Shown: positions 8,162 to 17,638, counted from the first letter of the stretch. The stretch is DNA of 64,000 nt from Paenibacillus sp. MAEPY2 (GCF_000499205.1 NZ_AWUK01000038.1:1-64000); one strand, 5' to 3'. Numbers and translations are program-made. Notes: a model not told the origin generated them from the letters alone.

Positions 8162-9295
8162 ATGGACTTTAAACCACTTGCTTCATTTATTGATCGTATC
8201 ACATCATGGAGAATCCCATGGGCAGAGGTGCTTGTGATGCATCAAAATAATACCGTTTTCCGTTACCGTAATGGTTACGCCAACCTGGAGGAGCAAACGC
8301 CCATCGGCGAAGATGCGATCATTAATCTCTACTCCATGTCAAAAATCATGACCTGTGTGGCAGCGCTTCAGCTCGTTGAGAGAGGGCAAATGCTGCTGAA
8401 CGATCCAGTGTCCGATTTTCTGCCCGAATATGCCGAAATGACGGTAAAGAAAACATTACCGAACGGCGAGATTAGACTGGAAAAAGCGACAAGAGCGATT
8501 ACGGTACGCGACTTGTTTACGATGACTGCCGGATTCTCCTATGACATTGGCTCACCAAGCATTCAGGAAGCTGTGCAGAGCACCAATGGCAAACTACCGA
8601 CACGCGATTTCGCGAAAGCGCTCGCCAAGGAACCGCTTCTGTTTGAACCAGGTACGCAGTGGAACTACAGCATGTGTCATGATGTCCTCGGAGCTTTGGT
8701 GGAGGTTGTAAGTGGCAGACGCTTTGGAACGTATCTGCAAGAAGAAATTACAGGACCGCTCGGCATGAATGATACGGCATTCGACCTGAACGCTGAGCAG
8801 CAAGACCGCCTGATCCCGCAGTACGCATACAATGATGAGCTCGAGAAAGCCGTTCGTATGGATGGAAACGGATTCCGGGTAGGGACTGAATTGGAGAGCG
8901 GTGGTGCCGGGCTATTGTCCACCGTTAGCGATTATGCACTGTTCCTGAACGCACTGACTGGACGTGGGACCAGTCCGGAAGGCGTGCGCATTCTGTCACC
9001 GGCTTCAGTGGAACTGATGCGCACGGACCATCTGAATGATCTGACCCGTGGCGATTACTCCTGGGATCAAATGAGCGGGTATGGTTATGGGCTGGGTGTA
9101 CGTACACATGTCTCCAAGTCGCGCAGCGGCTCGTTAAGCCCACTTGGCGAATTTGGATGGAGTGGGGCTGCCGGCTGTATGGCCATCATTGATCCGGACT
9201 CCGAGCTCACCGTCATGTATGCGCAGCACCTGCTGAACAGTCAGGAGCCTTACGTTCAGCCTCGGTTGCGAAATGTCGTTTACTCTTGTTTATAA
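8162..9295 (+). CDS. Serine hydrolase of the beta-lactamase class C / EstB family
   Basis: A 377-residue serine hydrolase. The start is the ATG at 8162, preceded by AAGGACGGGG; an in-frame ATG 72 bp upstream has no ribosome site and would add a non-conserved tail. The nucleophile motif SxxK is SMSK (in NLYSMSKIMT). The second motif is YSM in WNYSMCHD, and the C-terminal active-site strand is FGWSGAAG. There is no signal peptide, so it is probably cytoplasmic and more likely an esterase or peptidase than a secreted beta-lactamase. It is monocistronic, with a terminator 25 bp after the stop. Confidence 0.85.
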   Translation: MDFKPLASFIDRITSWRIPWAEVLVMHQNNTVFRYRNGYANLEEQTPIGEDAIINLYSMSKIMTCVAALQLVERGQMLLNDPVSDFLPEYAEMTVKKTLPNGEIRLEKATRAITVRDLFTMTAGFSYDIGSPSIQEAVQSTNGKLPTRDFAKALAKEPLLFEPGTQWNYSMCHDVLGALVEVVSGRRFGTYLQEEITGPLGMNDTAFDLNAEQQDRLIPQYAYNDELEKAVRMDGNGFRVGTELESGGAGLLSTVSDYALFLNALTGRGTSPEGVRILSPASVELMRTDHLNDLTRGDYSWDQMSGYGYGLGVRTHVSKSRSGSLSPLGEFGWSGAAGCMAIIDPDSELTVMYAQHLLNSQEPYVQPRLRNVVYSCL

Positions 9296-9321
9296 TGTGG
9301 GAAATTGAAGTCGTAATACAC

Positions 9322-9350
9322 AAAAAAGTCGCTATCTTAGCGACTTTTTT
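9322..9350. terminator. Bidirectional rho-independent terminator
   Basis: AAAAAAGTCGCTA, a 3-nt loop and TAGCGACTTTTTT form a perfect 13-bp stem with A and T tracts on both flanks. It can end the serine hydrolase transcript (plus) and the EamA transcript (minus). Confidence 0.9.
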
Positions 9351-9417
9351 GTATTTAGGGAGTTAGTTATTGTCCAAATCAAAGTGGGTAATCTCCATTC
9401 GTTTGCACAGAAAAATA

Positions 9418-10362
9418 TTATTTTGATGAGGTTACTCGATTGACCATATAAATACCGATCGACACGAACAGCAATGCGATCAGATTTTTGAGTTCCATAA
9501 TCGTTTCTCCCAGAAATAACGCCGATAGCAGAGTGCCGAACACAGGGATAAGAAAGTTATACACCGATACTTTCCCCACTTTGTTGTATTTCAGAAGCAG
9601 ATTCCACAAGCAAAATGCGGCTGATGAAAGTAAAACTAAATAAATCAGGATTCCCGTTGATTCAAATGTAAAATGTGTAACCCTGCCGCCAAGCAGGAGG
9701 CCCAGTAGGGTGAGTGCCAGTCCGCCGACAAACAGGCTAACTCCGGTAATAACCAGGACGTCGATGGAGCCAGTTAAATGTTTTGCATATATGGCTGTAA
9801 TGGAAAAAATAAGAGCTGCAATAATAACGAAACCTTCACCTGTGAGAGAGAAGGAGAATTCCAACAGATCGGAGTGAAAATTAACAATAATTACGCCAAT
9901 AAATCCTAGCAAACAGCCGACTATTTTATTTTTGCTCAGTTTATCATTTTTATATAGAAAATGAGCTAGAACAACACTGAAAAAGGTCGTTGTCGCATTC
10001 ATAATCGATCCTTTGACACCTGTTATATTGGCTACACCTACATAAAAAAACATATACTGCAGCCCCGTTTGGAACACGCCAAGTAATATTAAGCTTGAAA
10101 ATTGTCTTCCAGACAGCTCAAATTTTCGTTTAGTCATAACACGAAACAAGAACAGGAGCAGTAATCCAGCTAAAACAAATCGGTAACCCGCAAATACAAA
10201 TTTTGATGGAATATCTTCTGACAGGATGTCAAAAGCAATATATCCAAGCTTAATAAACGGGTAGGCACTTCCCCATAACAAGCAACATATACTTGCAACT
10301 AGCGTTACAAATAAAGGGTCGCTAAATTTTATCGGTTTCTCCATTGCTTTTATCTCATTCAC
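9418..10362 (-). CDS. EamA/DMT-family transporter
   Basis: A roughly 314-residue polytopic membrane protein with about ten hydrophobic segments in two EamA repeats. Examples are FVTLVASICCLLWGSAYPFIKLG at the start, and the second-repeat motif YNFLIPVFGTLLSALFLGE with its conserved Pro and Glu. I place the start at GTG 10362: GAGGAGA lies about 10 nt upstream, while the ATG 45 bp earlier has none. Members export amino acids or other small metabolites; the substrate here is unknown. It shares a terminator with the converging serine hydrolase. Confidence 0.85.
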   Translation of the reverse strand: MNEIKAMEKPIKFSDPLFVTLVASICCLLWGSAYPFIKLGYIAFDILSEDIPSKFVFAGYRFVLAGLLLLFLFRVMTKRKFELSGRQFSSLILLGVFQTGLQYMFFYVGVANITGVKGSIMNATTTFFSVVLAHFLYKNDKLSKNKIVGCLLGFIGVIIVNFHSDLLEFSFSLTGEGFVIIAALIFSITAIYAKHLTGSIDVLVITGVSLFVGGLALTLLGLLLGGRVTHFTFESTGILIYLVLLSSAAFCLWNLLLKYNKVGKVSVYNFLIPVFGTLLSALFLGETIMELKNLIALLFVSIGIYMVNRVTSSK

Positions 10363-10513
10363 TTTCAATCTTCTCCTCGCATGATATGTAAATGTGTAAG
10401 GGCTCATCGCACCTCACTGACCATATCATAAACTGCCAGTAGCTGTAACAAAAAAATGAAATTCCATTTCATAACAAGACTAAAAGGCTTATTCCTTCGG
10501 AGACCTATAATTA

Positions 10514-11779
10514 TTACTTTCTTTCCACTTTAAAGCCCTCTTTCTCCAGCAATGGCACTACACCTTGATCTCCAAGCATATGCAGCATGCCAAGGACCAC
10601 CATATATGTTTCTTTTTTATCACTGTTCAGATAGCCTTTAACCTTCTCAGCCATGTCCATATTGCGGTCAGTCAGAAGGGCTTTGTGATATTCAGCATCC
10701 CAATCCGAAGAATTAGTATATTCATTTAATGCGTTATCATCGCCTTCAATCCACATTTTGGAAAGATCATCAAGTCCTCCATCTGGAGAAAGGATGACCG
10801 GAGCAGATGGGTCTACGGTTTGCAGCAACAGTTTTTCCTGCAGAGCGTCGGAGTAGTTGTTGTTCGTTTGGAACTGGGAATCAATAGTTTCCAGCGAAAT
10901 AACCGGTTTGGTTGCTTGATTGGCTTTATTGATCAGATACTGGTCAATCCCTATCTCTGATTGATATCCTTCATTTCCAACGATAATGACCAGAATGTTT
11001 TGTTGAACGAACCACGGTTTAAAGCTATCGAAGCTGTTTTCTGGCAACCCGTTCGCTTTCAGTAATGCCGTAACCTTGTCATACGTATCTGGAGATATAT
11101 GATCTTTCAGTGTCGTGCCGTCTTTATATACACTAAGGTCCAATATATGTTTTTGCAATTCTTCAGGAGCGATCTTGGACAAGTCAACCTCCACACCCAA
11201 GTAATCCGCAGCGTTCAACGCATTTTCAATCTCTGGACGAAGAGGGTACATGCCTTCCTGTACATAGTGAATGGAGCCGAGCAGATATACTGTGTTGCCT
11301 TTATGCTCTACTTTCCATAGGAACCCTTGGCTTTCATTGGATTGATGCTTGGAAGTAAGGGAAACCTGGCGCAGCTTTTGATCCCAGGCCACTTGATATC
11401 CCGCAGTTTCAGCGACAAAGCGGAGCGGCACATACGTTATATTCCGAATTTGCTTTGGCGCTGCATCCAAATTGACTGCATGGCCATTTGAAATTGCATT
11501 CGTGCTGCCAACCTTGAGAGATAAGGAAAGACCATCTTTGACACCTGTGACCGTATGGGTCGCTTTATCCCATTTCACATGGACATCCATCTTCTCCAGT
11601 AAGAGACGAACGGGGACGAAAGTTACTCCTTTTTCTACGACTGCTGGGGTCTGATTGAACTGGATCGACTCGCCATTCAGCGATACGGATAACGCTTTTT
11701 CTGCTGCATGAACGGATGAGAGTCCGGAGGTAAGTAAACATAGGGACAGGATTGAAGCCGTGATTTTTTTCATCTGCAT
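10514..11779 (-). CDS. Copper-amine-oxidase N-terminal domain fused to TraB/GumN-family domain
   Basis: A 421-residue secreted protein. The signal peptide covers about residues 1-25 (KKITASILSLCLLTSGLSSVHA). A copper-amine-oxidase N-like module (about 28-140) has the repeated pattern of these domains: VPVRLLLEKMDVHVKWD and YVPLRFVAETAGYQVAWDQ. This is a stalk/envelope module common in Paenibacillus, not an oxidase active site. The rest (about 150-421) is TraB/GumN-like, with VYLLGSIHYVQEGMYPLRPEIENAL and the C-terminal MVVLGMLHMLGDQGV, both carrying the paired Gly-x-x-His motifs of that family. TraB/GumN proteins are suspected metalloproteases related to Tiki; the catalytic role is unproven. 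AGGAG lies 5 nt before the ATG. Confidence 0.8.
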   Translation of the reverse strand: MQMKKITASILSLCLLTSGLSSVHAAEKALSVSLNGESIQFNQTPAVVEKGVTFVPVRLLLEKMDVHVKWDKATHTVTGVKDGLSLSLKVGSTNAISNGHAVNLDAAPKQIRNITYVPLRFVAETAGYQVAWDQKLRQVSLTSKHQSNESQGFLWKVEHKGNTVYLLGSIHYVQEGMYPLRPEIENALNAADYLGVEVDLSKIAPEELQKHILDLSVYKDGTTLKDHISPDTYDKVTALLKANGLPENSFDSFKPWFVQQNILVIIVGNEGYQSEIGIDQYLINKANQATKPVISLETIDSQFQTNNNYSDALQEKLLLQTVDPSAPVILSPDGGLDDLSKMWIEGDDNALNEYTNSSDWDAEYHKALLTDRNMDMAEKVKGYLNSDKKETYMVVLGMLHMLGDQGVVPLLEKEGFKVERK

Positions 11780-11788
11780 GTAAGCTCC

Positions 11789-11926
11789 TTATAGTGAATT
11801 GATAATAACTGCCGTTCCGCTGACAGCGACCATGAGCATATCTTGACGCACTACTTCGTAATTCAAATTGGCGCCGATTACGGCATTGGCTCCCATCTGT
11901 GAGGCTTGCTGTGTCATTATAATCAA
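11789..11926 (-). pseudogene. Short UPF0145/YbjQ remnant (C-terminal half behind an intact start)
   Basis: The last 40 residues (ASQMGANAVIGANLNYEVV and MLMVAVSGTAVII) match the C-terminal half of UPF0145/YbjQ heavy-metal-binding-like proteins, usually about 105 residues. A perfect AGGAGG (11934-11939) lies 7 nt before a TTG that begins M-I-I, which is how full-length members start, but the reading frame then jumps directly to the C-terminal part. So about 60 residues appear to be missing in frame, leaving a 45-residue product. An ATG at 12040 in the same frame gives no family-like sequence. It lies between the TraB-fusion gene and the divergent regulator. Confidence 0.6.
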
Positions 11927-12074
11927 ATGGTTTCCTCCTAAAACAAAGTGGATTTGCCGCGGTTTCTCATTTCCTATGCTAACAGCGTTACTGAAACAGA
12001 GCCTAAACGCGTTGATGAACAAGCGCTTAAGTTTGCTCAAACTGTTTAGGTTCTGTTAATGTGAGTATGCTACG

Positions 12075-12827
12075 ATGAAATGGGTGAAAACGATGACCAA
12101 TCAAAATGATATTAAAATCGCAATTGTCGACGACGAGCCTTCGATTGTCACCATGCTGCAAATGGTGCTCCGTAGGGCAGGGTTCCATCAGCTGTACGAT
12201 GCTTCCACCTGTGCGGAAGCTCTCCATCTGGTACAGCGCGTTGCCCCGGATATCGTCCTGCTCGACATTACGCTCCCAGACGGGAGCGGTCTGGAGCTCG
12301 TCTCCAAGCTCCGTGAATACGGAAATCCGCATATTTTGTTTCTGACAGCTAAGGCATCCGATCTAGATGTGCTGAGGGGATTCGCCATGGGCGGGGACGA
12401 TTATATTACCAAGCCCTTCAATCCATTGGAGGTAGCTGCAAGAATACAGGCACGCATACGCCGTTTGGAGTCAGAAGCTCCAATAGCAAATCAGGTGAAA
12501 CGTCCTGAACCGGGGATATACCGATTCGGTCGCTTCATCGTCAACGAGGCGGAAGGGGAGTTACTCGTGGAGGGACAGCCGGTTCCTTGCCCTGCCCAAG
12601 TCTTCCATCTGCTGCTGCACTTCTGCAAGTTTCCGGGGGTCGTATTTTCCAAAACACAGCTCTACGATCAGGTGTGGGGGATCAACGGACAGGGAGATGA
12701 CTCGACGGTAATGGTACACATTCGGCGCATACGAGAGAAGATCGAGATCGATCCAGGAAATCCAAAGCTGCTGCTGACTGTACGTGGGCTCGGCTACAAG
12801 CTGTCAAAGGAGTTTCAGGAGCAATGA
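12075..12827 (+). CDS. OmpR-family response regulator
   Basis: A 250-residue regulator: receiver at about residues 13-128 with the DDE acidic cluster, phospho-acceptor Asp64 in VLLDITLPDGSG, Thr in LFLTAK and Lys in YITKPF. The C-terminal winged helix (about 150-245) ends in RRIREKIEIDPGNPKLLLTVRGLGYKL, the OmpR/PhoB signature. The ribosome site is weak; the in-frame ATG at 12093 is an alternative start. It overlaps the downstream kinase gene by 4 bp (ATGA), so the two are coupled. The target genes are not visible nearby. Confidence 0.9.
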   Translation: MKWVKTMTNQNDIKIAIVDDEPSIVTMLQMVLRRAGFHQLYDASTCAEALHLVQRVAPDIVLLDITLPDGSGLELVSKLREYGNPHILFLTAKASDLDVLRGFAMGGDDYITKPFNPLEVAARIQARIRRLESEAPIANQVKRPEPGIYRFGRFIVNEAEGELLVEGQPVPCPAQVFHLLLHFCKFPGVVFSKTQLYDQVWGINGQGDDSTVMVHIRRIREKIEIDPGNPKLLLTVRGLGYKLSKEFQEQ

Positions 12828-14563
12828 AGATACAACAGCGCATATCCTTCCACTTCACGTATCAATTGATCTTTTATACCCTGATTATTCTGGCGATTAC
12901 TCTCATTGCTTGCATTATATTTTTTCAAAACACGACAAATAGTGAGCTGCGCCGGAACTTTCCGGTTGGCGCCTTGCAACTGATTGCTCAAGAAGCTTCT
13001 TCAAAGGACGGGACGATTCAGATTTCCCCCAAGTGGAATAAGCTCATTGAGGAAAAAGGAATGTGGATGCAGGTTGTAAATGCCGAAGGAGAGGTCATCT
13101 ACAAAGTAAATACAAACTCGCATGATGGACTGTCGGCTTCGTATTCTGTTGTCCAACTTCTTGATATGCAGGAGACGAGAACACTTGGAACGTATGCTGT
13201 TCAAACTCATCTGAACTTTGCTTTTAATGTGCCGGTTCTGTACATCCTTGGCTACCAAAGTCCTGACCTTGACCAGCTCATGACCTGGTTTGACGCATAC
13301 GGGCAGCAGGGGATGGTATCTGGCGAGAAGGCTTCCATTCTGGATCAGCAGCTGCGTGAAACCGGCAGCTATCTGCAGGTAATCAACTCTGCGGGGCATA
13401 CCGAGCAAGCCATCGGTGATGAAACGTACTTGCAGAAGGGGTACCGTCCACTGGACATTCTGGCGATCCAGCAATCGCCCAGCAACTATGATACGAATAT
13501 TGTCGCCCATCGTGATGAGCTCAGCGGAATGACTTGGGTCCTTTATACGCCCAATCCAACAGGAGATCCTTTGAAACATCCCGCAATGGATACGGCAACC
13601 CGCGGACTCATGTGGTTTGCAGGCCTAGCGCTGCTCTTGGCAGTACCCTTATCGATCTGGCATGGCTACCGTTACGGTCAGCCGCTGATTTTGTTCGCAG
13701 GCTGGTTCGAACGGATGGGACGTGGGCAGTATGATCAGGTTCTCACCGCCAAGGACAAGCGCAAGATTTTCCGCCCCAATGGCACGATGCGAAACCGCTA
13801 CAGGCTCTATAAGGAAGTTATCGAATCCTTCTATCGAATGGCCGATCAATTGGCCCAAACCGAGAAGGAGCGTGAGAGGCTGGAGAAAGAGCAAAGGGAG
13901 TGGATGTCAGGAATTTCGCATGATCTGCGCACGCCACTGTCCACCATACAAGGTTATGGATATATGCTGGAGAGCTTACCGGAACAATGGAGCCAAGAGG
14001 AGATGCGAACCATGGGATCGACGATCCGGGAAAAGGGGGATTATATGCTTGAGCTGATCTCTGACTTTTCCATGATCCATCAACTCAAGCAAGGCGACTC
14101 AATGATTCAGCTTCGGAAGATCGATTTGGTTGAGCTGGTACGCTGCTCCGTACTGAAGTACGTTAATGACGTTACCCTGTCGGAGTACCAGTTTCATTAC
14201 GTCGGGGAGGAGCGTGCTATATGGGTACAGGCTGATGAAACCTGGCTGCTGCGGTTAATGGATAACTTGCTTTCCAACGCAGTGAAGCATAACCCGTCAG
14301 GCGTGAATGTTACCGTCTCCATCGGCAGAATGAACGATAAGGCATGCATACGTGTATTAGATAATGGCAAAGGCATGGACGAGGAAACGTTGCAGCATTT
14401 GTTTAATCGCTATTATCGGGGAACGAATACAGAAGAATCAACGGCTGGCTCTGGACTCGGCATGAGCATCGCCAAAATGATCGTGGAAGCACACGGCGGA
14501 GAAATTCATGTACAGTCCAAAGAGTGGCAAGGTACCAAAATTGAGATTTTATTGCCCTGCTGA
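12824..14563 (+). CDS. OmpR-type sensor histidine kinase
   Basis: A 579-residue membrane kinase. TM1 lies near residues 13-37 and TM2 near 260-285 (GLMWFAGLALLLAVPLSIW), bracketing an extracytoplasmic sensor of over 200 residues. The dimerisation/phospho-acceptor box is SGISHDLRTPLSTIQGY with His366. The ATPase has N-box DNLLSNAVKHN, G1 DNGKGMDE, the F-box region LFNRYYRG and G2 GSGLGMSI. It is translationally coupled to the response regulator. The domain order resembles antibiotic- or envelope-stress kinases with a large external sensor, but the signal is unknown. Confidence 0.9.
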   Translation: MKIQQRISFHFTYQLIFYTLIILAITLIACIIFFQNTTNSELRRNFPVGALQLIAQEASSKDGTIQISPKWNKLIEEKGMWMQVVNAEGEVIYKVNTNSHDGLSASYSVVQLLDMQETRTLGTYAVQTHLNFAFNVPVLYILGYQSPDLDQLMTWFDAYGQQGMVSGEKASILDQQLRETGSYLQVINSAGHTEQAIGDETYLQKGYRPLDILAIQQSPSNYDTNIVAHRDELSGMTWVLYTPNPTGDPLKHPAMDTATRGLMWFAGLALLLAVPLSIWHGYRYGQPLILFAGWFERMGRGQYDQVLTAKDKRKIFRPNGTMRNRYRLYKEVIESFYRMADQLAQTEKERERLEKEQREWMSGISHDLRTPLSTIQGYGYMLESLPEQWSQEEMRTMGSTIREKGDYMLELISDFSMIHQLKQGDSMIQLRKIDLVELVRCSVLKYVNDVTLSEYQFHYVGEERAIWVQADETWLLRLMDNLLSNAVKHNPSGVNVTVSIGRMNDKACIRVLDNGKGMDEETLQHLFNRYYRGTNTEESTAGSGLGMSIAKMIVEAHGGEIHVQSKEWQGTKIEILLPC

Positions 14564-14592
14564 AATGTTTACCCGCCCTGGGAAAATGCTCT

Positions 14593-14641
14593 TACAGAAA
14601 AAGCAGCCTACCTCTATTTGAGGACAGGCTGCTTTTTCTGT
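14593..14641. terminator. Rho-independent terminator after the two-component system
   Basis: AAAAAGCAGCCT (14598-14609) pairs perfectly with AGGCTGCTTTTT (14626-14637). An inner CCTC/GAGG pair and outer ACAG/CTGT flanks extend it. Confidence 0.85.
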
Positions 14642-14771
14642 TGGCTTCAACATCTGTGATACATAACATGCTGCACGACAGTAATCTGGTTGAGGAGAGC
14701 CGTGTTTCTATAGGATTAGTATTATTTGAAATCAAAAAAATAACTTGGATAATTATCCCAGGTTCTTCGAT

Positions 14772-14801
14772 ATTGTATACAAACAAATACAATGATATAA
14801 T
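14772..14801 (+). promoter_or_regulatory. Promoter of the rifampin phosphotransferase gene with overlapping inverted repeat
   Basis: TTGTAT (14773-14778), a 17-bp spacer and a perfect TATAAT (14796-14801) form a sigma-A promoter. ATTGTAT (14772-14778) and ATACAAT (14787-14793) are a perfect 7-bp inverted repeat covering the -35 and spacer, and TTGTATACAA is itself palindromic. This looks like a repressor site. The predicted leader is over 110 nt long; no other gene is seen between 14642 and 14922. Confidence 0.55.
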
Positions 14802-14922
14802 CAGATTACATTTCTTTTGATGTGGAAGTCATAAGTATTGTATCTTATATTTAAATCTTATCATGGCGGTAAACTCTTTGTCAAATGTTTTTTTCTCAAT
14901 TTACTGGTTAGGGGAGATACGA

Positions 14923-17538
14923 ATGAGTTCTTTGGTTATCGGATTTCAGGAAATGGAAAAATTGCAGCTTGCACTCGTTGGCGGAAAAGGGTTAAATCTA
15001 GCGAAGTTATCAAAGATTGAAGGCGTACTGGTCCCCGAAGGATTTTGTGTGACAACGGTTGGATATCAACAAGCCATTGAACAAAACGAATCGTATCATT
15101 CTTTGCTGGATCAATTAGCCATGATGAAAGGTGATGAGCGAGAGCAAATTGGTGAAATCAGCAGAAAGATCAGGGAACTTATTATGGGCGTAGACATTCC
15201 TGCCGATGTTGAAAAAGAAGTTGCTCACTATCTCTCCAAGTTTGGAGAAGGACATGCGTATGCAGTGCGTTCCAGTGCGACCGCTGAAGATTTACCACAT
15301 GCCTCTTTTGCTGGTCAACAAGACACGTACTTAAATATCATCGGCAAAGAAGCAATCATGCAGCACATTAGCAAATGCTGGGCTTCCCTGTTTACAGATC
15401 GCGCGGTAATTTATCGTATGCAACATGGATTTGATCATGGTCAGGTGCATTTATCCGTTATCATACAAAAGATGGTTTTCCCAACGGCCTCAGGAATTTT
15501 ATTTACAGCTGATCCGGTTACGTCCAACCGGAAAGTGCTATCCATTGACGCCAGTTTTGGACTGGGTGAGGCGCTGGTATCCGGCCTGGTATCTGCCGAT
15601 TGTTATAAAGTACGGGATGGTGAAATTGTCGATAAGAGGATAGCCACCAAAACGTTGGCGATCTATGGACGGAAAGATGGTGGGACGTATACACATCAGG
15701 TTGATCCCGTTCTGCAGCAGACGCAAACACTTACTGAACAACAAATTTTAGAACTGGCAAGCATGGGAAAACAGATTGAAGCACATTTTGGTTTTCCACA
15801 GGATATCGAATGGTGTTTGGCGGATGATACGTTTTACATTGTTCAGAGTCGTCCAATCACTACTTTGTACCCGATTCCTGAAGCGAGTGACCAGGAAAAT
15901 CATGTGTACCTATCTGTCGGGCATCAACAAATGATGACTGATCCCATGAAACCTCTGGGCTTATCTTTCTTTCTATTAACGACTCCGGCACCCATGCGTA
16001 TTGCTGGTGGAAGATTGTTTGTTGATATTACGCCTAGGCTGGCTTCGCCTGTCATGAGAGAAAACTTCATAAATACCATGGGACAATCCGATCCGCTCCT
16101 TAAGGACGCACTTACAACCATACTCAAGCGAGAGAATTTCATAAAATTGTTACCTGCTGATGAGTCAGCCTCAAGTCCTCGTACTGACAATAAACCGAGC
16201 ACGTCAGAGGCTTTCCAAGCAGATATTGTAAATGATTCAACGATTGTCTCTGATTTGATTAAGAGCAATCAAGCCTCAATAGATGAGCTAAAACGCAGCA
16301 TACAAAACAAATCTGGATTGGAATTGTTTGATTTTATCCTTGAAGATCTCAAAGAATTGAAGAAATTTCTATCTGACCCACGAAGTTCAAATGTGTTCAT
16401 GACGGCCATGAAGGCTTCAGCATGGATCAATGAAAACATAAAAGAATGGTTAGGTGAGAAAAATGCAGCAGATAAGCTCTCTCAATCTGTACCTAACAAT
16501 ATCACTTCGGAAATGGGTCTGGCATTACTCGATGTTGCAGATGTGATTCGTCCGTATCCGGAAGTCATCGCTTATTTGCAGCATGTGAAAGAGGATAACT
16601 TTTTGGATGAGCTGATTAAGGTGGAGGGCGGACAGGAAACCCGAGACGCCATACAGGAATATCTGGACAAATACGGAATGCGATGTGCCGGAGAGATTGA
16701 TCTTACCAGAACCCGTTGGAGTGAAAAACCCACTACGCTTGTGCCAATGATTCTGGGGAATATCAAGAACTTTGAACCTAATGCAAGCAAACGGAAATTT
16801 GAGCAAGGGCGACAGGAAGCGTTGCAGAAAGAACAGGAAGTATTGGATCAATTGAAGCTATTGCCTGACGGTGAACACAAAGCCCAGGAAACGAAACGAA
16901 TGATTGACCTGGTTCGCAACTTCATCGGTTATCGGGAATATCCCAAATATGGCATGATTAATCGCTACTTCGTATACAAACAGGCTTTATTAAAAGAAGC
17001 CGAACGACTTGTACAAGCGGGCGTTATTATTGAAAAAGAGGATATATTCTATCTCAATTTTGAAGAACTTCGTGAAGTCGTACGCACTAATAAATTGGAT
17101 GAAAAGATCATCAGCCAGCGGAGAGACGATTACAAATACTATGAAAAACTAACTCCACCTCGTGTGCTCACGTCTGATGGCGAAATCATCTCAGGTCAGT
17201 ACCAACATGAAAATCTGCCAGTCGATGCTATTGTAGGTCTGCCTGTTTCTGCCGGGGTCGTAGAGGGACGAGCACGCGTCATCTTCAATATTGAAAATGC
17301 AGATCTGGAAGATGGAGATATACTCATCACCCCCTATACGGATCCCAGCTGGACACCCTTATTTGTATCTATTAAAGGTCTGGTCACTGAAGTGGGTGGT
17401 GTGATGACCCATGGAGCTGTGATTGCACGTGAATATGGGCTGCCAGCCATTGTCGGAGTGGAGAAAGCGACCCAGCGCATAAAAGATGGGCAGCAAATTC
17501 GGGTGCATGGAACAGAAGGATACATCGAAATTTTGTAA
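14923..17538 (+). CDS. rph: Rifampin phosphotransferase (PEP-synthase-like)
   Basis: An 871-residue protein following Listeria/Bacillus rifampin phosphotransferase from end to end. The ATP-binding domain opens with LALVGGKGLNLAKLSKIEGV and has AVRSSATAEDLPHASFAGQQDTYLN and SIDASFGLGEALVSGLVSAD. A middle rifampin-binding domain (about 330-755) follows. The C-terminal phosphohistidine domain has GGVMTHGAVIAREYGLPAIVG with catalytic His830. Having the His domain at the extreme C-terminus, with no PEP-barrel after it, separates it from true PEP synthase. The enzyme transfers the beta-phosphate of ATP to rifamycins and gives resistance. The start is ATG 14923 with AGGGGAG upstream; an ATG 60 bp earlier lacks a ribosome site. 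Confidence 0.9.
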   Translation: MSSLVIGFQEMEKLQLALVGGKGLNLAKLSKIEGVLVPEGFCVTTVGYQQAIEQNESYHSLLDQLAMMKGDEREQIGEISRKIRELIMGVDIPADVEKEVAHYLSKFGEGHAYAVRSSATAEDLPHASFAGQQDTYLNIIGKEAIMQHISKCWASLFTDRAVIYRMQHGFDHGQVHLSVIIQKMVFPTASGILFTADPVTSNRKVLSIDASFGLGEALVSGLVSADCYKVRDGEIVDKRIATKTLAIYGRKDGGTYTHQVDPVLQQTQTLTEQQILELASMGKQIEAHFGFPQDIEWCLADDTFYIVQSRPITTLYPIPEASDQENHVYLSVGHQQMMTDPMKPLGLSFFLLTTPAPMRIAGGRLFVDITPRLASPVMRENFINTMGQSDPLLKDALTTILKRENFIKLLPADESASSPRTDNKPSTSEAFQADIVNDSTIVSDLIKSNQASIDELKRSIQNKSGLELFDFILEDLKELKKFLSDPRSSNVFMTAMKASAWINENIKEWLGEKNAADKLSQSVPNNITSEMGLALLDVADVIRPYPEVIAYLQHVKEDNFLDELIKVEGGQETRDAIQEYLDKYGMRCAGEIDLTRTRWSEKPTTLVPMILGNIKNFEPNASKRKFEQGRQEALQKEQEVLDQLKLLPDGEHKAQETKRMIDLVRNFIGYREYPKYGMINRYFVYKQALLKEAERLVQAGVIIEKEDIFYLNFEELREVVRTNKLDEKIISQRRDDYKYYEKLTPPRVLTSDGEIISGQYQHENLPVDAIVGLPVSAGVVEGRARVIFNIENADLEDGDILITPYTDPSWTPLFVSIKGLVTEVGGVMTHGAVIAREYGLPAIVGVEKATQRIKDGQQIRVHGTEGYIEIL

Positions 17539-17563
17539 TGGTACATGGACTAAAATGTATAGT

Positions 17564-17602
17564 AAACGACCGTGCATCAGACCTGATGTGCGGTCGTTTT
17601 TA
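17564..17602 (+). terminator. Rho-independent terminator of rph
   Basis: AAACGACCG (17564-17572) pairs with CGGTCGTTT (17591-17599); GCATCAG/CTGATGT pairs inside; a T tract follows. Confidence 0.85.
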
Positions 17603-17638
17603 TTTTCAAAATTCATAACGAAACCGTATGGTACAAAT

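Noticed and set aside
13001..13579. A 192-codon minus-strand frame
   Set aside because: Antisense to the histidine kinase sensor domain; no ribosome site and no recognisable protein features.
14923..17538. PEP synthase as the identity of this gene
   Set aside because: The phosphohistidine domain is at the extreme C-terminus and no PEP-binding barrel follows, which is the rifampin phosphotransferase order.
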